Source: Thermoactinomyces sp. DSM 45891 (GTDB lineage: Bacteria; Bacillota; Bacilli; Thermoactinomycetales; Thermoactinomycetaceae). Taken from it: 23,865 bases of DNA. The position numbers and the translations under genes are program-made. The stretch spans positions 55,969 to 79,833 of the forward strand of contig NZ_FPJZ01000011.1 of NCBI RefSeq assembly GCF_900119485.1, given 5' to 3'. Shown one piece after another: positions 22,958-23,865 of this stretch (positions within the stretch are counted from its first letter, which is position 1; each line of letters begins with the position of its first letter). The notes beneath the pieces were generated by a model. That model saw nothing but the letters and a program-made list of their open reading frames with translations, made no database searches and was not told the DNA's origin.

Positions 22958-23107
22958 ATAAATGAATCCAGATCGTTTTTGGGATCGTGGGCCGCAGGAT
23001 CTACAAAGTGTATCTTATCTAACCAATTAATTATCATAGATTGCACAGCACACCCGCCAGAGATTTGGAATATCAATAGAAGAGCTTATAGAAAAAGGAG
23101 GGCTAGC

Positions 23108-23865
23108 ATGTCCCAAGCGAACATACCTAATATTTCACCTAATATCTCCATTACAAGAGCAGATGCAGTAAATCTGCTACTATCATCGATTGCATTAGAA
23201 GAGCTAGGACTTAGTCATATTATTAATGCGGAAGGAGAAAAACTCCAATATGTTCTCGGAACGCTCCCTGGAGTATCCTCAGCCTTTCAACCTTCCATTA
23301 GCGATCTACTTCTGATTAACAGCAGTGTTCGTGATACGATTAACGTAATTGGGAAGAAAGAATGGATCCTAAATGAGAAGCTAGAAAATGTGCTGAACAC
23401 AGATGTTACAAGGGGACCCACAGGGTCAGCAGGCGCCACTGGGCCAACAGGGCCATCCGGAGGACCTCCTGGACCTGCAGGGTCTACTGGACCTCAAGGG
23501 CCAGCAGGGCCGACGGGCGCGATTGGGGCAACAGGGGACACTGGACCTCAAGGACCGACGGGTCCCCAAGGGACGACGGGAACTTTTGTTACAGGTGATT
23601 TCTTATTTTTAGTTCAAGGAAACTCGGGCGCGGACGGCACGGTTCCACTCAGCTTTGGAGATACGCTCAACTTTATATCTGATACGTTAGAAATCACAGT
23701 AACGCCTGGGTCTGCCATCGTGAAACTAGAAGTGCCTACAGGCGCTAACGGGGCTACGGGGGCTACAGGACCTCAAGGGGACACTGGGCCTCAAGGACCG
23801 ACGGGCACGGATGGTGCGGACGGCACTACGGGTCCTCAAGGGGACACTGGGCCTCAAGGACCGAC
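23108..23865 (+). CDS. Collagen-like spore surface protein, 5' part (3' end outside window)
   Basis: The ATG at 23108 follows AAAGGAGGG. The frame stays open to the window end. An N-terminal domain of about 98 residues (MSQANIPNISPNISITRADA, then helical VNLLLSSIALEELGLSHIINAEGEKLQ) is of a kind found on spore-associated collagen-like proteins of Bacillales, probably for attachment. Gly-X-Y repeats (GPQGPTG, GATGDTG) start at about residue 99. The module TGDFLFLVQGN to PTG (23591-23740) then interrupts them, and Gly-X-Y resumes. GC content of the repeats is clearly above the flanks. It is a paralogue of the gene at the left edge. Confidence 0.85.
   Translation, partial: MSQANIPNISPNISITRADAVNLLLSSIALEELGLSHIINAEGEKLQYVLGTLPGVSSAFQPSISDLLLINSSVRDTINVIGKKEWILNEKLENVLNTDVTRGPTGSAGATGPTGPSGGPPGPAGSTGPQGPAGPTGAIGATGDTGPQGPTGPQGTTGTFVTGDFLFLVQGNSGADGTVPLSFGDTLNFISDTLEITVTPGSAIVKLEVPTGANGATGATGPQGDTGPQGPTGTDGADGTTGPQGDTGPQGP

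Noticed and set aside
23403..23612. 69-codon plus-strand ORF in the right collagen-like gene
   Set aside because: Wrong-frame reading of the repeats; the real frame is open from 23108 with a strong ribosome binding site.

Overview
The window looks like a low-GC, endospore-forming Firmicute of the order Bacillales, possibly Thermoactinomycetaceae or a relative. The family guess is inference. The order rests on collagen-like spore-surface proteins at both ends, a GerA-type germination receptor operon, the sporulation sigma factor gene sigK, strong AGGAGG-type ribosome binding sites, and homologues of yndG/H/J, ypgR/cvfC, yitT and hssRS-hrtAB.

The central observation is that sigK, on the minus strand, is in pieces. 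Codons 1-66 lie at 21669-21866. The codons that follow, up to about 116, lie 14 kb away at 7483-7629. Between them is a 14,039-bp interval bounded by attachment-site-like junctions. Its innermost gene beside the right part of sigK is a large serine recombinase of the SpoIVCA type. The element ends carry inverted arms, 17 nt with one mismatch. Crossing over in an in-register AAAA joins sigK exactly as V-K-K-F-E. The interval therefore looks like a 'skin'-type element excised in the mother cell. The middle piece of sigK then stops again near residue 112-116, at an AATGA in the ENE codons, the sequence I recall as the core of the Bacillus subtilis skin site. The rest of sigK is not in the window. 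Either a second element starts here and runs past the left edge, or the gene is truncated.

Layout from left to right. (1) 1-7480, the flank or possible second element: 3' part of a collagen-like gene (+), a fatty acid hydroxylase family protein (-), an O-methyltransferase (+), an e(P4)-type acid phosphatase (-), a yndG-yndH-yndJ operon (-), and a decayed adenylation-domain fragment of a non-ribosomal peptide synthetase (NRPS). (2) 7483-7629, middle of sigK. (3) 7626-21668, the element: recombinase with a small overlapping upstream ORF (-), cvfC/ypgR (-), germination operon A-C-B plus a small D-type gene (+), lipoprotein (-), hssR-hssS-hrtB-hrtA haem sensing and efflux genes (-), secreted DUF2690-type protein (-), and a Fic protein (-). 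(4) 21669-21866, start of sigK with a sigma-K-like promoter. (5) A structured leader and yitT-family gene (+). (6) 5' part of a second collagen-like gene (+) that shares a module with the one at the left edge.

How it fits together: a mother-cell excision would rebuild sigK in a cell that is going to lyse, while the forespore chromosome keeps the element. Cargo such as the germination operon, which has a sigma-G-like promoter, is therefore still available to the spore and its descendants. Excision, mother-cell specificity and the second element are inferences. The split sigK, the recombinase and the junction sequences are read directly.
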